Shown here piece by piece: positions 22,617 to 32,828 of a stretch of DNA of 64,000 nucleotides. The stretch's first letter is position 1. Each line of letters begins with the position of its first letter. The stretch comes from Polyangium spumosum (GTDB lineage: Bacteria; Myxococcota_A; Polyangia; Polyangiales; Polyangiaceae). Location of the stretch: NCBI RefSeq assembly GCF_009649845.1, contig NZ_WJIE01000001.1:682001-746000 (forward strand), read 5' to 3'. Made by a program: the position numbers and the translations under genes. The notes beneath the pieces are model-generated. The model made no database searches, was not told the DNA's origin, and was given only the letters and a program-made list of their open reading frames with translations.

Positions 22617-25311
22617 GGCTCTCCTTGCTTCCCGGCTTGACCGCGGCCTTCTGCGCGCTCGGATCCACGCCCTTCGGCGACACGCGGACCTGCGTGACGA
22701 GCGCGTCGAAGAAGCTCGTCTTGTCGTCACCGACGGCGCGCAGGAGGTCGGCGCGGAAGAGGTTCGCGCCCTTGAAATCGGCGCGTCCGAGCTTCGCCTT
22801 GAGGAAGATCGCGCCCTCGAGGTCCGCCGCGACGAGGCTCGCGCCCGTGAGATCCGCGCGCATGAACAGGGCGTTCTTGGCGACGGCGCGGTAGAGCTTG
22901 GCTTCCCGCAAGACGCACTTCGAGAGGTCCGAGGCGGAGAGCGTCGCGCCGCTGAAATCCGCGTGGCTGAAGTCGGCCTCGCGCAGCGTCGCCGCGGCCA
23001 TCGTCGCGCCCGTGAAGTCGGCGCCGATGAACGAGCACGGCTCGGCGAGCCGCATCCCGCCGAGGTTCGCCTTCAGGAACGACGCGCCGTCGAGCGTGCA
23101 CCGGACGAGCGAGGCGTGCTCGAGCGTCGCGTTCGCGAAGTTCGCGTTGCGCAGGTCGACCTCGACCAGCATCGCGTGCACGAACGTCGACTCTCGCAGA
23201 TCGCAGCCGCGCAGCAGGTTCCCCTTCAGGATGCACTTATCGAACCGAGCCCCCGAGAGGTTCGCGCCGTCGAGCAGGACGTCGGAGAGGTCGGCGAGCT
23301 CGAAGACGACGTTTCGCAGCGACGCGCCCGTGAGATCGGCCTTGGCGAGGATCGCGCCGCGAAGATCGACGTCGTCGAGCTTCGTGCTCCTCGCGTTCGA
23401 GGCGCCGAGGTTCGCCTCCGCGAGATCGGCGCCCGTGAAATCGGCGCCCGAGAGATCGGCGCCCGCGAGCACCACGCGCGAGAGCTTCGCGCCGCGCAGG
23501 TTCGCCCCGGAGAGGTTTCCGTTCTCGAGGAACGCCTCCGAGAGGTCCACGCCCACGAGATCCATCTCGGAGAGATCCGCGCCCGAGAGATCGATCCGCG
23601 CGAGGCTCCGGCCCTCCGCATGCGCAGCCGCGACGCGCTTTCGGAGCTCGCTGCGCGCGGGCTCTTCGAGGCGATCGGGGCGGAACTCGGCGAGGTGCGC
23701 GCCGTCGCGATACGCGTTCCGGGCCTCCTCCTCGGCCCTGCGCAGCTTCTCCTCGGTCGCCGGATCGGAGAGCGTCGCGTCGAGATCGGGCGTCGACACG
23801 TTCGCGTTCTGGCAGAGCGTCTGGATGTCGCGCAGCCGCTCGAGCTCCTTGTCCGCGGAGAACTTCGGCGGCCCGGCGGCCTCCTTCTTCATCCTGCGGA
23901 CCTCGGCGTCGTAGTTGATCCCCGCCGCGGCGTAACGCTTCCGCGTATCGGCGAGCGTCATCTCCTGCGCCTCGTCCATCGTGCGTTGCGCCTCCGCGAG
24001 CTCGCGCTCCGAGCGCTCCACGAAGTCCGGCAGATCCGCGAACGAGGGCCCCTCCACGGGCTTCGGCCCCGGAGCGACCGGCACGAGGTCCGGATCTCCG
24101 CCCGCCGCCAGGATCTCCGCGCGTGTCCGCTCGGCCTCGCGACGCGCGCGCTCCGCGAGGTTCTTCTGCAACAGGTTCTCCGAGCGCGTGAGCTCGAACA
24201 TCGCGTCGATGTCCCCGCCCCCCGAGACCTTGCCGCCCCCGTCGGGCGGCAGGAGGTCGCCGTCGCGGAAGACCTCGGAGGCCTCGCGCTTCGGATCGAG
24301 CCTGCGCTCGAGCACGGCGCGGTAATGCTCGAGGGGCCGCTTCGACGCTTGATCGTCGGCGGCGACGAGCAGGTGGACGATGTCGTCCGCGTCGTCCTCG
24401 GCGACGGCCCAGAGCCCGCGGAACGAGAGCGCCACGCGCTCGTGGTGCGGGAAGATCTGCACCGTGTCGAGGTGCAGCGGGATCTCGCGGAACACGTCGC
24501 CCTCGGCCGTCCGCTGCGTGACGAAACATCGGCCGACGACGCCCGGCAAGCGCCCCTCGATCCGAGGTTTGTCGGGGTGCATGTTCTCGACGAGGATCTC
24601 CTCGACGCCCTCGAAGAAGCCGGCCGGGAGCTGCTGATCGTTCGGCGCGGCGCTCCACATGGAGAGGTCCATGTCCTTCGCCAGGCCCGGCAGATCCTCG
24701 CGCATCCACTTCGTGTCGTAGGTGCCGATCTTCGGCCACCGCTGGGCCCAGAGCAGATCGTAGGGCCCGAAGCCCGCGGGCGGCGGCCTGTCGGACGTGC
24801 TCTTGATGAGCCTGTCCGGCAGCTCGATGTTCGGCAAGCGGTGCAGCACGCGCCCGTCGACCTTGATCGGGGCGAACCCCACGCCGATGGGGTTCTGCGG
24901 GAACCCCTCGCCGCCGAACGCGTGCGTGTAGCGGATGGGCATCTCGGTGAAGAGCTCGGGATCACTCGGCGTGCCGTCGCGGCGGAAGACCCGATCGCCG
25001 ATGACGTAGAGCGTCTTGTCGACGGGGCCGACCTTCACGCGCACGGACGCCGCGGGCCTCGGGACACGGTTCGCCGTGAAGCAACGGCCGTGCACGAGCA
25101 CCTCGCCGCGTTGCTTGGGCATACACTCGTCGATCACCGCCTCCTTGCCGAGCTCCGCGGCCGCGAGGCGCCACATCTCGACCTCGGAGAGCAGGCTCGG
25201 CGCCTTTCCGAGGTCGCAGAAGACGAAGACCGTCGGCACGAAGTAGTGCTTGTGATCGAGCTCGAACGTCCGCGTGAGGACGCCGAGCTTCATGGGCTTG
25301 ATGGTCTTCAA
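22609..25311 (-). CDS. DUF2169 fused to pentapeptide repeats (T6SS accessory)
   Basis: This 900-residue protein has DUF2169 at about 1-340, opening with KTIKPMKLGVLTRTFE, which matches family N-termini. A charged Ala/Glu/Arg helical linker spans about 370-560, and a long pentapeptide beta-helix about 570-885. The family-like N-terminus requires a TTG start at 25311; the next ATG (25293) would remove it. The gene begins seven bases after the VgrG stop, so coupling may compensate for the weak start. Its size suggests a large scaffold near the spike complex. No catalytic motif is visible. Confidence 0.88.
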   Translation of the reverse strand: MKTIKPMKLGVLTRTFELDHKHYFVPTVFVFCDLGKAPSLLSEVEMWRLAAAELGKEAVIDECMPKQRGEVLVHGRCFTANRVPRPAASVRVKVGPVDKTLYVIGDRVFRRDGTPSDPELFTEMPIRYTHAFGGEGFPQNPIGVGFAPIKVDGRVLHRLPNIELPDRLIKSTSDRPPPAGFGPYDLLWAQRWPKIGTYDTKWMREDLPGLAKDMDLSMWSAAPNDQQLPAGFFEGVEEILVENMHPDKPRIEGRLPGVVGRCFVTQRTAEGDVFREIPLHLDTVQIFPHHERVALSFRGLWAVAEDDADDIVHLLVAADDQASKRPLEHYRAVLERRLDPKREASEVFRDGDLLPPDGGGKVSGGGDIDAMFELTRSENLLQKNLAERARREAERTRAEILAAGGDPDLVPVAPGPKPVEGPSFADLPDFVERSERELAEAQRTMDEAQEMTLADTRKRYAAAGINYDAEVRRMKKEAAGPPKFSADKELERLRDIQTLCQNANVSTPDLDATLSDPATEEKLRRAEEEARNAYRDGAHLAEFRPDRLEEPARSELRKRVAAAHAEGRSLARIDLSGADLSEMDLVGVDLSEAFLENGNLSGANLRGAKLSRVVLAGADLSGADFTGADLAEANLGASNARSTKLDDVDLRGAILAKADLTGASLRNVVFELADLSDVLLDGANLSGARFDKCILKGNLLRGCDLRESTFVHAMLVEVDLRNANFANATLEHASLVRCTLDGASFLKANLGGMRLAEPCSFIGADFTGATMAAATLREADFSHADFSGATLSASDLSKCVLREAKLYRAVAKNALFMRADLTGASLVAADLEGAIFLKAKLGRADFKGANLFRADLLRAVGDDKTSFFDALVTQVRVSPKGVDPSAQKAAVKPGSKESRG

Positions 25312-25318
25312 GGTGCCG

Positions 25319-27751
25319 TCACGTGAACGTATGCACGCCCGAGGGGTGGATGAGGACGCCGATGCCCACGAACTTCACCCCGTCCTCGTCGAGCTTCGCG
25401 CCCGCGGCCGTGGACTTGAGGCCCGTCTTGCGCAGGTTCAAACCCGTGAACGAGATGGCCGTGCCCTTCGCCGAGGCCGTGAGCGCGCCATAACTCGAGG
25501 ACTTGCCCGTCGCCGCAAGTTTGACCACGAACATGTTCAGCTTCACCCCGACGAGGTGCAGCTTGAGCAGCATGTTGATGTCGAGGCTCGACGCCTGGTG
25601 CGTGATCGGGCCCGCTGCCACGTGGATCGTCGCCGCGCCGACGTTCACCGTCTCCGAGCCGCCGATCTCCGTGTCGTGGTTGCCGCCGACGAGCGCGCCG
25701 AGCACCGCGCCGGCGTGGATCGTCCGCGCGCCTCCGATGTTCGTCGTCTGGTTGCCGCCGTAGTCCTGCAGGACGATCGCCCCGACGGTCTGATCCCGCG
25801 TCGCGCCGTACGTCTCCGTGAAGGAAGCCGCGATGCTCGTCGTCCGCGTCGCGCCGTACGTCTCGCCCACGTCGCCGGCGACGTTCTCCTTCAGCGCGCC
25901 GCCGACGATGTTCGCGTGGCTCGCGCCGGTCTCTCGCGCCTCGTTGCCGCCGATGATCATGAGCCGGCTGCCGCCGATCATGCGGACCTGGTTCGCGCCG
26001 ATGGTCTCCGTCTGGTTGGCCCCGACGGAGAGCGTGTCGTTCGCGCCGATCTGGATCGTCTGGTTGCCGCCGATCTCCTCGGTGTTGCTCGCCCCCACCG
26101 TCATGAGCGCGTCGGCGCCGACGTTCTCCACGCGCTCGCTGCCGACGTTCGTGACCATGTCCTTGCCGGCGTTCGTGTAGATGCGCTCGCTGCCGGCCGT
26201 GTCCTCGAACGAGATCTCGTTGCGCACGCCGCCGCCGGGCGTCGAGAGCGACCACATCGTACTGTGCGTCGGGTTCGTCTGCGCGGGGCGGTTCTTGCCG
26301 TTGTAGACGCGGCCCGTGACGAAGGGCCTGTCGGGATCACCGTCCTCGAACTCGACGATCACCTCGCACCCGACGCGCGGGTGCCAGATGCCGCCCTGAC
26401 CACCACGCGCAAAAGGCTCGCTCACGCGGACCCACTTGCTCGAAGGCTCCTTGGCGAGCCGCTTCTCGTCGGTGTCCCAGTGAAACCGGACGCGCACGCA
26501 GCCGAGCGCGCTCGGCCCGCCGAGGTTCACCTCGGACCCACGCGCGCTCGGCTCCGCGGTCACGAACGCGGTCTGCGCGCCGACGATCCGCGGCTTCTGC
26601 GTCCTCCGCGCCGGGCGATACCGGCTCTCCGCGACGTCGCTCCCGCGGCCGCGGCAAGCGCACTCGATCTCGACGTGGAACGGCTCCGCCTGGGCGTCGC
26701 CCGCGTCGACCGAGAGCACGCCTTGCTGCTCGCCGACGGCGCGCAAACGCGTGACGAGGTACTCGCCTTCGTAGCGGGCCTTCGGGTGCTCCAGCGTGAA
26801 GATCGATCCCGCGGAGAGCACACGCGTCACCCCCTCGCCGACGGCGTACGAGGCCTCGGTGTGCAGCTCGTCGAGCCGCGCCTCCGCGAGGGGCTGCCCG
26901 AGCTCGGCGCTCTCGAAGGAGCCGCCGTGGAAGGCGTACGCGGAGAGATCCGACGCGCCGGAGAGCGCCTCCGCGTCCACGTCGAGCGCGGGTTTCTCCC
27001 AGTTGTACGCGCCGAGGTGCACCCTCGCCTCGCGCAGCCGCGCGCCGAGGCGGAACGTGCCGATCCCGCGGCCCGGTTTGCCCGGACCAAACACGTCGTC
27101 GCCCGGCACGCGCGGGCGGCCAAAATCCTTGTCCGAGAGCACGAGCAGGCTCGCGTCGTCCGTGTGCTCGAAGTGGTAGCCGATCCCCTCCTCTTCGAGC
27201 AGCCGCGCCACGAAATCGAGGTCGCTCTCGTTGTACTGGACCACGTACGGCCGTGCCCTCGGGTCGTCGAGCCGGCTGCCCTTGATGCGCCAGGTGAAGC
27301 GCGCCGCCGCGGCCGTGAACGAGGGCGGGCCGACCGGCGGATCGAGCAACGCGCCCTTCGTGAGCGTCATCCCCGCGTCGTCGCGAAGCACGCTCTCGAG
27401 GATCTGCCGCAACGTCTTGTCGACGAAGACGCGGCTCCGCGTGCGGTAACGCGCGCGCGCGAGCAGCGGCTCGAGCACCACGCGGTACACCGATCCCTCG
27501 GGCACGCTCGTGACGTCCTCGGCCTCGGTGACGACGCCGTGCACGACCTTCCACGCGGGCGCCGAGAGCGTCGTGATCCAGAGGCTCGCACGCTTGCCCA
27601 GCATGGCTTCGGGATCGAGATCGGCCGCCTTCGCGAGGAGCAAGAGCTCGTACCGGAAGAGGCGGCTCATCCCCTCCTCGCCCTCGAAGCGCGCGACCCG
27701 CAAGGGCTCGGCCTCGTCCTCCCACGCAAACACGAAATCGTCGGTGTTCAT
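25319..27751 (-). CDS. vgrG: Type VI secretion tip protein VgrG (first of three, nearest DUF2169)
   Basis: The protein has 810 residues, from ATG 27751 with GAGGAG upstream. It has a gp27-like region (about 1-400, including FRYELLLL and the EEEGIGYHFEHTD signature), then a gp5 OB fold near 415-490 (VRVRFHWDTD, then HPRVGCEVIVEFEDGDPDRP). A long beta-prism of short repeats (TIGANQ, VGANQT types) covers about 515-720. The last 90 residues are a distinct Gly/Leu/Lys segment ending in HPSGVHTFT and may be a docking surface. It forms the trimeric needle of a T6SS. No known enzymatic extension is present. Confidence 0.95.
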   Translation of the reverse strand: MNTDDFVFAWEDEAEPLRVARFEGEEGMSRLFRYELLLLAKAADLDPEAMLGKRASLWITTLSAPAWKVVHGVVTEAEDVTSVPEGSVYRVVLEPLLARARYRTRSRVFVDKTLRQILESVLRDDAGMTLTKGALLDPPVGPPSFTAAAARFTWRIKGSRLDDPRARPYVVQYNESDLDFVARLLEEEGIGYHFEHTDDASLLVLSDKDFGRPRVPGDDVFGPGKPGRGIGTFRLGARLREARVHLGAYNWEKPALDVDAEALSGASDLSAYAFHGGSFESAELGQPLAEARLDELHTEASYAVGEGVTRVLSAGSIFTLEHPKARYEGEYLVTRLRAVGEQQGVLSVDAGDAQAEPFHVEIECACRGRGSDVAESRYRPARRTQKPRIVGAQTAFVTAEPSARGSEVNLGGPSALGCVRVRFHWDTDEKRLAKEPSSKWVRVSEPFARGGQGGIWHPRVGCEVIVEFEDGDPDRPFVTGRVYNGKNRPAQTNPTHSTMWSLSTPGGGVRNEISFEDTAGSERIYTNAGKDMVTNVGSERVENVGADALMTVGASNTEEIGGNQTIQIGANDTLSVGANQTETIGANQVRMIGGSRLMIIGGNEARETGASHANIVGGALKENVAGDVGETYGATRTTSIAASFTETYGATRDQTVGAIVLQDYGGNQTTNIGGARTIHAGAVLGALVGGNHDTEIGGSETVNVGAATIHVAAGPITHQASSLDINMLLKLHLVGVKLNMFVVKLAATGKSSSYGALTASAKGTAISFTGLNLRKTGLKSTAAGAKLDEDGVKFVGIGVLIHPSGVHTFT

Positions 27752-27779
27752 CGGTCTCCTCGTGCCAGCGCGAGCGCCC

Positions 27780-30230
27780 TCAAAGCTTGATGATGAGCCC
27801 GACCCGGGTCTTGACCCCGTTGTTCTGCATGTGCCCCCCGTCGACCCGCGTGAGCAGGCCAAACGCGTCCACGTCCGCGCCGACGAGCTCCAGGTTGAGC
27901 CCGGCCGCCGCGGCGCTCACGCCCATCGTCGACGACGAGTACCCCGTCGCGCTGAGCGCGATCCCGCCGATCGTCACGTCGAGGCCCGTGATCGTGTACT
28001 TCGCGACGTCGACGTCGCTCCGGTTCGAATCGAGCGCCTTGTACCGAGGCGCGAGGTAGATCGCGCCGCCGCCCGTGTCGAGCGTGTGGCTGCCCGCGAT
28101 CTTCGTGGTGACCGAGCCCGCCACGATGCGGATCGACGCCGCGGAGACCGTCGTGTCGAGGCTCGCGCACGAGAGCTCGCGGTTGCCCCCGACCATCTTC
28201 AGGTGCGCCGCCCCGAAGCCTTGCGTGTGCGCGCCGGTGATCGTCGTCGTCCGGTCGCCGCCCACGGTCTCGGTCTCGTTCGCGGCGACGCTCGTCGTGA
28301 GCGAGCCGCCGATCTCCTCGGTCACGCTGCCGCCGACGAGCTCGGTGTGCGCCCCGGCGATCGAGATCGACTGATCGGCGCCGACGAAGTGCGCCTCGTT
28401 GCCCCCGATGATCGTCGCCGAGTTCGCGCCGATCGTCGTCGTCACGTTGCCCCCGACGAGGGCCGTGTCGTTGCCGCCCACCGTGACCGTCTCGTCGCCG
28501 CCGATCGTCACCGCCGAGCTCGCGCCGATCGTCTCCGTGTCGTTCGCGCCGACCGTCATCGCGCTGTTCGAACCCACCGTCTCCAGGCGCTCGTTGCCGA
28601 CGTCGGTCTCCATGTCCTTGCCGGCGTTCGTGTAGATGCGCTCGGCGCCTGCCGTGTCGTCGAACGTGATCTCGTTGTGCACGGCCCCGCCGGGGCTCGC
28701 GTTCGACTTCAGCGTGCTGATGCTGGGCGCGCCGCCGTGGTAGGGCCGGTTCTTGCCGTTGTAGACGCGGCCGACGACGAGCGGACGATCGGGATCCCCC
28801 TCCTCGAAATCGACGATCACCTCCGTGCCCACGCGCGGGTGCCACACGCCGCCCATGCCGCTGCCCGCGAAGGGCTCGCTCACCCGCACCCAGGCGCTCG
28901 AAGGCTCCTTCGCGAGCCGCGCCGCGTCCGTGTCCCAGTGGAACCGGAGCCGCACGCAGCCGATCTGCGCGCCCGGCGGCCCGCCGATGTGGATCTCCGC
29001 GCCCGGCGACGAGGGCTCCGCGGTCACGGTGGCCGTTTGTGTCCCGACGATCCGCGGCCTCGGCGTGACACGCGGCGGGCGGAACCCGCTCGCCTCGACC
29101 GCTGTCCCCTGCCCCCTTCGCGCGCAGCCGAACCGCACGAAAAACGGCTCGCTCGTGCCGCCGTCCCCGCCGCTCGCGAGCACGCCCGCTTGCTCGGCCA
29201 CGACCTCCAGCGACGTCACGAGGTACTCGCCCTCGAGCCGCGGCTTCTTGTGCTCGAGCTTGAAGATCGTCCCCGCGCCGAGGACCCGCAGGTGCCCCTC
29301 GCCCCGCGCGAACCGCGCCTCCGTCCTGTGCCGCTCGAGCCGCGCCTTCGCGAGCGGCTGGCCCTGGCTCGCCTCGTCCGGGAACCCGCCCGGATACAGC
29401 ACCTCGAAGAGATCCGCGCCCTTCTCGCCCGCCCGCGCCGCCATGTCGAGGCCGGGCTGCTTCCAGTTGTACTCCCCGAGCGAGACGGCCCCGGGCCGCA
29501 GCTTGCCGCCCGCGAAGAACCCACGCACCTCGCGCCCGTCGATCCCGATGCCCACGAGATCCGGCGCGAGCCGCGGCCGCCCCGCGTCGCTGTCCGTCAA
29601 CACGAGCAGGCTCGTCTCCGCGCCGTTCTCGACGTGGTAGCTGATCCCCTCCTCCTCGAGCAGCCGCGAGACGAACGCGAAGTCGCTCTCGTTGTACTGC
29701 ACGACGAAGGGCCGCACGCGCCGGCTGTCGAGCCGCGACGTGTCCTCCACGCGCCACGCGAACGCCTCCTTCGCCGGCGTATACCCGGCGTCGCCGAGAT
29801 CCGGCGCGGGCGCCTCGGCGCCGGCCTCGTGCACGAGCGGATCCCCGAGCAACACGGCCGTGACGATCTCGCGCAGCGTCTTGTCGAGGAAGATCCGGCA
29901 CCGCCTCCGGTGCGTGGCGCGCGCGAACGGCGGCGCGAGCACCACGCGTAACGTGCGCCCCTCCGGCAGCCGCGCGATCTCCTCGGCCTCCACGACGATC
30001 CCGTGCACGCTCCTGTACAGCGGGGCCGAGAGCGTCGTGATCCGCAGCGTCGCGCGTTTGCCCACGAGCGCCTCGACGGCCGTCGTCCCGGCCGGATCGA
30101 GCAGCAGGATCTCGTACCGATACAGCGACGAGATCGCCTCGACGCCGCGGAGCCGCGCGACCCGGAGCGAGGCCCAGGGGTCGGCCCCGGAGACCTCTTC
30201 ACAAGCGAACGTGTAGTCCAAGCTCGGCAT
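27780..30230 (-). CDS. vgrG: Type VI secretion tip protein VgrG (second of three)
   Basis: The protein has 816 residues from ATG 30230. It shares the gp27-like region with the EEEGISYHVENG signature, the OB fold near 420 (VRLRFHWDTDAARLAKEP), and the C-terminal repeat prism (for example TVGANDTETIGASS) over about 520-720. Its final 100 residues differ from those of the neighbouring VgrGs, which suggests a different tip or cargo preference. It is separated from the flanking vgrG genes by 28 and 15 bases, so all three are expected on one message. Confidence 0.95.
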   Translation of the reverse strand: MPSLDYTFACEEVSGADPWASLRVARLRGVEAISSLYRYEILLLDPAGTTAVEALVGKRATLRITTLSAPLYRSVHGIVVEAEEIARLPEGRTLRVVLAPPFARATHRRRCRIFLDKTLREIVTAVLLGDPLVHEAGAEAPAPDLGDAGYTPAKEAFAWRVEDTSRLDSRRVRPFVVQYNESDFAFVSRLLEEEGISYHVENGAETSLLVLTDSDAGRPRLAPDLVGIGIDGREVRGFFAGGKLRPGAVSLGEYNWKQPGLDMAARAGEKGADLFEVLYPGGFPDEASQGQPLAKARLERHRTEARFARGEGHLRVLGAGTIFKLEHKKPRLEGEYLVTSLEVVAEQAGVLASGGDGGTSEPFFVRFGCARRGQGTAVEASGFRPPRVTPRPRIVGTQTATVTAEPSSPGAEIHIGGPPGAQIGCVRLRFHWDTDAARLAKEPSSAWVRVSEPFAGSGMGGVWHPRVGTEVIVDFEEGDPDRPLVVGRVYNGKNRPYHGGAPSISTLKSNASPGGAVHNEITFDDTAGAERIYTNAGKDMETDVGNERLETVGSNSAMTVGANDTETIGASSAVTIGGDETVTVGGNDTALVGGNVTTTIGANSATIIGGNEAHFVGADQSISIAGAHTELVGGSVTEEIGGSLTTSVAANETETVGGDRTTTITGAHTQGFGAAHLKMVGGNRELSCASLDTTVSAASIRIVAGSVTTKIAGSHTLDTGGGAIYLAPRYKALDSNRSDVDVAKYTITGLDVTIGGIALSATGYSSSTMGVSAAAAGLNLELVGADVDAFGLLTRVDGGHMQNNGVKTRVGLIIKL

Positions 30231-30245
30231 GGGTTCCTCTTGCTC

Positions 30246-32702
30246 TCAGGCCTCGACGTTCGGCCCGCCGCCCTGGTGGTCCACGCCCGACGCCACGAGC
30301 CCGACGGCGGCGACCTTGAGGATCCCGCCGCACATCCGCTTCTCGAAGCCGTACGCGCTCGGCTCCGCGCCGCTCGACGACTTGCCGATCCCCGTCACGT
30401 CGCGGGTCATCCCGATGGCCTCCAGCGTGATCACGTTGATGGACATCGACGAGCCCTGCGCGTCGAGCTTCGCGCTCTTGATGTCGTCCTCGAACGCCGA
30501 AGCCGTGAGGTGCAGCGGGCCATTTCGCGTGATCGATCCCCCGACCTCCATCGTCTGCGGCCCGCCGCTCGCCTCGATCTCGACCGCGCCCACCTGCGTC
30601 GTGACGCTGCCCGTCACCACGGTCTTGTAGTTGCCGCCGATCATCATCAGCCGCGCGGCGCTCACCGTCAGCGCGTGCGAGGCCGCGCTCTCGGTCACGT
30701 CCCCGCTCACCGTGACCTTCATCATCGCGCCGAAGCTCTCCGTCACCGCGCCGCCCACGGTCGAGTCGCGCGAAGCTCCGTACGTCTCGTCGACCGCGCC
30801 GCCGACCTCCTCGGTCACGCTCCCGCCGACGCCGATCGTCTGCGATCCGCCGACCATGTTCAGCTCGTTCGCGCCCACGGTGTGCGTGTGGTTGCCGCCG
30901 ATGATCGTGACCGCGTCGCCGCCGATCGTGATCGTCTGGTTGCCGCCGATCGTCAGCGTGTCGTTCGCGCCGACGCTCTCCGTGCGGTTCGCGCCGATCG
31001 TCTCGGTGTTGTCGCCGCCGACGGTCATCTTCGCGTTCGACGCCACGCTCTCGCGCCGGAAGTTCGCGACGTCCGTCGTCTGATCCTTGCCGGCGAAGTA
31101 GTGCAAAAGCTCGCCGCCTGCCGCGTCGCCGAACATGATCTCGTTGTACGTGCCGCCGCCGGGCGTCGAGAGCGACTTGATCGAGCTCTCGTGTGCTCCG
31201 CCTCGCGCGGGCAGGTTCGCGCCGTTGTAGACGCGGCCGACGACGACGGGCCTGTCGGGGTCGCCCTCTTCGAAGTCGACGATCACCTCGTCCCCGACGC
31301 GTGGATGGAACACGGCCCCTTCCCCGGCGCCGGCGAAGATCTGGCTCACGCGCACCCATCGACTCGCGGGCTCCTTCGCGAGCCGCGCCGCCTCCGTGTC
31401 CCAGTGAAACCGCAGCCGCACGCAACCGACGGCGAGCCCGTCCGGGCCGCCCACGTTCACCTCGGCCCCGCTCGCGCCGGGATCGGCCGTCACGACCGCC
31501 GTCTGCACCCCACGAATCCGCGGCTTCGGCGTGCGAAGCGCCGGGCGGAACCGCGAAGCCTCGACGGCGTTGCCCACGCCCCGCCGCGCGAGCTCGAAGC
31601 GCGCCTCCCAGGGGATCGAGTCCTCCGCCGAGGGCTGCGCGAGCACGCCCTGCTGCGCACCGCGCACGTCAAGGCGCGTGACGACGTACTCGCCCTCGTG
31701 CCCCGGCTCCTCGGTGACGAGCTCGAAGATCGACCCGGCCGAGAGCACCCGCGCCGAGCCCGCGCCGGCCGCGTAACGCGCCTCCACGTGATACCGATCG
31801 AGCCGCGCGGACGCGAGCGGCGCGCCCTTGTCGGGGGCGTCCGCGTACGCCGCGGGATAATGGTACTCGGCGAGCTCGCCGCTGCCGGCCTTCGCCTGGA
31901 TGTCGAGCGTCGGCTTTCGCCAGTCGTGATCATCGAGCACGACCCGCGTCGGCCGGAGCCGCGCCCCGAGCGCCAGGTGGCTCACGGCGCGGCCGGGGAT
32001 CTGCGCGCCGAGCTCCGCGGGCTCGAGCCGCGGCCGGCCGCCGTCGTGATCCGTCAAGACGAGCAGGCACGACTCCCGTCCGTTCTCGAAGTGGTAGCTG
32101 ATGCCCTCCTCCTCGAGCAGGCGCGAGACGAACACGAAATCACTCTCCTCGTACTGCACGACGAACGGCCGCGCGCGTGGATCGTCGAGCCGCGAGGTGT
32201 CCTGCACGCGGAAGGTGAAGAGCTCCTGCGCGGGCGAGAAGCTCGGCGCGCCGTCGTCCTCCTCGACCTCGGCGGCGCTCCGGTGCTCCATGAGCGGATC
32301 CCCCGAGAGGACGGCCTCGAGGATGCGGCGCAGGCTCTTGTCGAGGAAGATGCGCGAGCGGGTGCGGTGCGACGCGCGGGCCCAGGGGGGATCGAGGATC
32401 ACGCGGAGGAGCGCGCCCTCGGGCAGGTCGGCGAGCTCGGACGCCTCCCGGACGATGCCGTGCACGACCTTGAAGGGAGGATTCGAGAGGGTGGCGACGC
32501 GTAACGTGGCGCGTTTGCCGACGAGATCGCGTGGATCGACGTCCGGCGCGCCGGCCTTCGCGAGCAGGGTGATCTCGTACCGATACGGCTCGGAGAGCGC
32601 CTCCCGGCCGCGAAAACGCACGACCCGGAGCGCCCCCCACGCCCCGAAAGGCCCGTCGCCAGGAATGGATTCGCACGCGAAGGCGAAATCGTCGGTGGAC
32701 AC
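30246..32702 (-). CDS. vgrG: Type VI secretion tip protein VgrG (third of three, first in operon)
   Basis: The protein has 818 residues from GTG 32702, with AGGGGG eight bases upstream. The domain order is as in its neighbours: gp27-like (EEEGISYHFENG), OB fold near 425 (VRLRFHWDTEAARLAKEP), and repeat prism about 545-720. The C-terminal region carries a Cys (KRMCGG) and a Gly-rich end not shared with the other two. As the first gene of the operon its upstream 150 bases should hold the promoter. There is no recognisable effector domain. Confidence 0.95.
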   Translation of the reverse strand: MSTDDFAFACESIPGDGPFGAWGALRVVRFRGREALSEPYRYEITLLAKAGAPDVDPRDLVGKRATLRVATLSNPPFKVVHGIVREASELADLPEGALLRVILDPPWARASHRTRSRIFLDKSLRRILEAVLSGDPLMEHRSAAEVEEDDGAPSFSPAQELFTFRVQDTSRLDDPRARPFVVQYEESDFVFVSRLLEEEGISYHFENGRESCLLVLTDHDGGRPRLEPAELGAQIPGRAVSHLALGARLRPTRVVLDDHDWRKPTLDIQAKAGSGELAEYHYPAAYADAPDKGAPLASARLDRYHVEARYAAGAGSARVLSAGSIFELVTEEPGHEGEYVVTRLDVRGAQQGVLAQPSAEDSIPWEARFELARRGVGNAVEASRFRPALRTPKPRIRGVQTAVVTADPGASGAEVNVGGPDGLAVGCVRLRFHWDTEAARLAKEPASRWVRVSQIFAGAGEGAVFHPRVGDEVIVDFEEGDPDRPVVVGRVYNGANLPARGGAHESSIKSLSTPGGGTYNEIMFGDAAGGELLHYFAGKDQTTDVANFRRESVASNAKMTVGGDNTETIGANRTESVGANDTLTIGGNQTITIGGDAVTIIGGNHTHTVGANELNMVGGSQTIGVGGSVTEEVGGAVDETYGASRDSTVGGAVTESFGAMMKVTVSGDVTESAASHALTVSAARLMMIGGNYKTVVTGSVTTQVGAVEIEASGGPQTMEVGGSITRNGPLHLTASAFEDDIKSAKLDAQGSSMSINVITLEAIGMTRDVTGIGKSSSGAEPSAYGFEKRMCGGILKVAAVGLVASGVDHQGGGPNVEA

Positions 32703-32800
32703 GCGGCGGTCCCCCTTTCTCCGAGGTGATGGTCGCTCGGTCCGCGCGGGGTTTCAAGGGGGCGGAGGCGGGTCGAGGAGACGGAGAGAGCGTGGGCGAA

Positions 32801-32828
32801 AGCGCAAACGCCAATACGAGCGCAAACG
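32801..32828. repeat. Direct repeat upstream of the T6SS operon
   Basis: AGCGCAAACG occurs at 32801-32810 and again at 32819-32828, an 18-base step, about 100 bases before the first vgrG start. This could be an operator for the operon. There is no clear -35/-10 pair beside it. Confidence 0.35.
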
